A DNA stretch of 64,000 bases from NCBI RefSeq assembly GCF_026341515.1, contig NZ_JAPEOK010000001.1, positions 1,860,001 through 1,924,000 of the forward strand, given 5' to 3'. The DNA is from Streptomyces sp. NBC_00878 (GTDB lineage Bacteria > Actinomycetota > Actinomycetes > Streptomycetales > Streptomycetaceae). Numbering within the stretch: position 1 is the stretch's first letter; every line of letters begins with the position of its first letter. Below the pieces are notes generated by a model. That model searched no databases. It was not told the DNA's origin and was given only the letters and a program-made list of their open reading frames with translations. Of this stretch, positions 62,158-64,000 are shown one piece after another. Both the position numbers and the translations under genes were made by a program.

Positions 62158-63359
62158 TGGCTGTTCTCCGTGACGTTCTCCAGGACCACGGCGAGCGCCT
62201 GACCCACTCCGATACAGATGGCCGCGACGCCCCACCGCCGGCCGGATTCCCGCAACCGGTGGGCCAGCGTGCCCAGCAGCCTGCCGCCGGAGGCCCCCAG
62301 CGGGTGGCCGATCGCGATGGCGCCGCCCTTGGCGTTGACCAGTGCGGGATCGATCTTCCAGGCGTCGACGCAGGCCAGTGCCTGTACGGCGAACGCCTCG
62401 TTGAGTTCGACCGCGGAGACGTCGGACCAGGAGATGCCCGCGCTCTTCAGGGCCCGGTTCGCCGCCTCCACCGGCGCGAATCCGAACATCTGCGGGTCGA
62501 GTGCGAACACCCCGCGCCCCGCTATACGAGCCAGCGGATCGGCCCCGATGCGCGCCGCGGCGGCCTGTGAGCCGAGCAGTACGGCCGAGGCGCCGTCGTT
62601 CAGCGGGGACGCGTTGCCGGCCGTGATCACACCGTCGGCACGGAACACCGGCTTGAGCCCCGCAAGCTTGTCGGCGGTGGATCCGGCCCGGATTCCCTCG
62701 TCCCGGGCGAGGGTGCCGCCCTTGTCGTCGACGACGACCGGCACCACCAGGTCGTCGTAGAAACCGGCCGTCCAGGCGGCGTCCGCGAGGTTGTGGGAAC
62801 GGGCGGCGAACTCGTCCTGTCGCTCCCGGCGGATGGTGAACCGCTCGGCCAGCTGCTCATTGGCCTCGCCCAGGGAGACCGTCCACTCCTTCGGCATGCG
62901 CTCGTTGACCAGGCGCCAGCCGAGCGTGGTGGAGACGGCGGTCAGGTCCCCTGCCGGGAAGGCGCGGGTGGGCTTGGGCAGTACCCACGGAGCCCGAGTC
63001 ATCGATTCCACGCCGCCGGTGAGCACGATGTCGGCGTCGCCGGTCTCGATGGCGCGGGAAGCGATCATGGCCGCGTCCAGGGAGGAACCGCACAGCCGGT
63101 TGACGGTTGTGGCGGGAACCGAGGTGGGCAGTCCGGCCAGGAGAACGGCCATCCGGCCGACGTTGCGATTGTCCTCACCCGCGCCGTTGGCGTTTCCCCA
63201 GACGACGTCGCCGATCTCGGCCGGGTCCAGCTCCGGCACCTTGGCCAGGGTCCCCGTGATGGCGAACGCCGCGAGGTCGTCGGGCCGCACGCCGGCGAGG
63301 GCGCCGGAGAACCGTCCGAAGGGTGTTCTTGCCGCTGCGTACAAGTAACTGTCGGTCAC
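62154..63359 (-). CDS. pcaF: Acetyl-CoA C-acyltransferase, probable 3-oxoadipyl-CoA thiolase
   Basis: A 401-residue thiolase with nucleophile Cys90 (TTVNRLCGSSLDAA), His352 (AIAIGHPLGASGG) and Cys382 (VAAICIGVGQ). WGNANGAGEDNRNVGRMAVL is a variant of the 3-oxoadipyl-CoA thiolase block. It cleaves 3-oxoadipyl-CoA to succinyl-CoA and acetyl-CoA, using the product of the CoA-transferase genes downstream. GTG start. It is divergent from a LysR regulator, with an inverted repeat between. Confidence 0.9.
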   Translation of the reverse strand: MTDSYLYAAARTPFGRFSGALAGVRPDDLAAFAITGTLAKVPELDPAEIGDVVWGNANGAGEDNRNVGRMAVLLAGLPTSVPATTVNRLCGSSLDAAMIASRAIETGDADIVLTGGVESMTRAPWVLPKPTRAFPAGDLTAVSTTLGWRLVNERMPKEWTVSLGEANEQLAERFTIRRERQDEFAARSHNLADAAWTAGFYDDLVVPVVVDDKGGTLARDEGIRAGSTADKLAGLKPVFRADGVITAGNASPLNDGASAVLLGSQAAAARIGADPLARIAGRGVFALDPQMFGFAPVEAANRALKSAGISWSDVSAVELNEAFAVQALACVDAWKIDPALVNAKGGAIAIGHPLGASGGRLLGTLAHRLRESGRRWGVAAICIGVGQALAVVLENVTENSQ

Positions 63360-63398
63360 GCGATCACCGTAGGATCGCCCGACTTATCATGTCCAAGA

Positions 63399-63422
63399 CC
63401 TTATCTGTATCCATTGATAAGG
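63399..63422. promoter_or_regulatory. Operator candidate between thiolase operon and LysR gene
   Basis: CCTTATC (63399-63405) and GATAAGG (63416-63422) form a perfect 7-bp inverted repeat with a 10-base spacer, in an unusually AT-rich 84-bp gap. A further TTATC half-site lies at ~63384. This arrangement is typical of a LysR recognition site controlling both divergent promoters. Confidence 0.6.
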
Positions 63423-63443
63423 ATCCTTTATAAAATTGCTCGC

Positions 63444-64000
63444 ATGGAACTCCGTCAGGTGCGCTACTTCCTCGTTCTCTCGGAGGAGTGTCATTTCGGG
63501 CGCGCGGCCGCACGCCTGCACGTCGCTCAGCCCGCTCTGTCCCAGCAGATCAAGCAGTTGGAACACGAGCTGGGAACTCCCCTGTTCAACCGCACCACTC
63601 GGCAGGTCGAACTCACCGAGGCCGGCCGGCATCTGACCGGGTACGCCCGGACACTGATCGCCGAGGAAGAGCGGGCACGCGCCCATATGACGGAGCTGGC
63701 CACCGGCCTCGCGGGCCGGGTCTCCGTCGGTTTCATCGGCACCGCCACCTATGACGTGCTGCCCCGCGTCGCCCGCACCGCGCGAGCACGGCTGCCCCGT
63801 ATTTCCCTGGACCTGCACGGTGAGCTGCTCACCCCGCAGCTCGCGGACGGTCTGCTCACCGGCGCCTACGACCTGGCGGTCTACCGCTTCGGCGGCACCG
63901 AGACGGAACAGGTGAGCATCACACCGCTGCGGACCGAGCCCCTGGTGGCGGTGCTGCCGGCGCACCATCCACTGGCCGCCCGCCCGCGGATCTCGCTGAA
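63444..64000 (+). CDS. LysR-family regulator of the thiolase operon, 3' end cut by window edge
   Basis: The first 185 codons of a LysR protein. The helix-turn-helix is RQVRYFLVLSEECHFGRAAA, then RLHVAQPALSQQIKQLEHEL. The effector domain begins VSVGFIGTATYDVLPRVART. The divergent position next to thiolase and CoA-transferase genes and the inverted repeat in the promoter suggest that it activates them in response to a beta-ketoadipate-pathway intermediate; that is inference. The rest of the effector domain is outside the window. Confidence 0.88.
   Translation, partial: MELRQVRYFLVLSEECHFGRAAARLHVAQPALSQQIKQLEHELGTPLFNRTTRQVELTEAGRHLTGYARTLIAEEERARAHMTELATGLAGRVSVGFIGTATYDVLPRVARTARARLPRISLDLHGELLTPQLADGLLTGAYDLAVYRFGGTETEQVSITPLRTEPLVAVLPAHHPLAARPRISL

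Overview
The window is a chromosomal stretch of a high-GC actinomycete, almost certainly a Streptomyces. The signs are the very GC-rich third codon positions, frequent GTG starts, ATGA/GTGA stop-start overlaps, F420-type enzymes, NarL two-component pairs, an RNase Sa-type secreted ribonuclease and the dispersed intergenic palindromes typical of that genus. Both ends cut genes: a macro-domain protein at the left edge and a LysR regulator at the right edge. No tRNA, rRNA, CRISPR array, phage or large secondary-metabolite cluster was seen.

Layout. 1-9.9 kb: macro-domain protein, FAD oxidoreductase, inositol-phosphatase-family enzyme, a repeat-bearing gamma-glutamyltransferase, a lipoprotein, a NarL-type two-component pair, an AhpD-like protein and a secreted protein. 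9.9-19.2 kb: a coherent reductive pyrimidine/hydantoin catabolism cluster, all on the minus strand: NCS1 permease, LLM/F420 oxidoreductase, dihydropyrimidinase, two nitrilase-fold amidohydrolases (beta-ureidopropionase candidates), PucR regulator and class III aminotransferase. 19.6-33.6 kb: coiled-coil protein, XRE regulator and methionine aminopeptidase, a secreted gamma-glutamyltransferase, a CocE-type hydrolase gene broken by a structured insertion, an orphan amino-acid ABC ATPase, a secreted SGNH hydrolase carrying a palindromic insertion, exonuclease III, an MBL-fold hydrolase and the fused enol-lactone hydrolase/carboxymuconolactone decarboxylase of the beta-ketoadipate pathway. 33.8-39.6 kb: SWIM zinc-finger protein coupled to an SNF2 helicase. 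39.8-48.6 kb: ROK kinase, GntR/oxidoreductase pair, a second two-component system, secreted RNase, DHFR-like and SDR enzymes. 48.8-55.5 kb: the allantoin regulon (allantoicase, allantoinase, IclR-type AllR, MobA-like protein, malate synthase), tied together by shared 15-bp palindromes. 55.5-64 kb: SelW-like and HipA-like proteins, a LysR/aminotransferase/permease unit, and a thiolase plus CoA-transferase operon with a divergent LysR (last steps of the beta-ketoadipate pathway).

How the genes work together. Three nitrogen/carbon salvage modules dominate. Pyrimidine or hydantoin rings are imported, opened, decarbamoylated and transaminated. Allantoin is opened and hydrolysed to ureidoglycolate, with glyoxylate fed into malate. 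Aromatic-derived beta-ketoadipate is activated and cleaved to succinyl-CoA and acetyl-CoA.

Most unusual is the small-scale architecture. (i) A ~270-bp insertion with strong RNA-like folding replaces the middle of a secreted hydrolase gene. (ii) Several genes end in short tandem repeats that copy their own 3' end, including the stop codon. (iii) In-frame minisatellites occur in a gamma-glutamyltransferase, a SWIM protein and a helicase. (iv) One dispersed palindrome is nested inside two other repeat families. (v) An in-frame hairpin insertion sits in an SGNH hydrolase.
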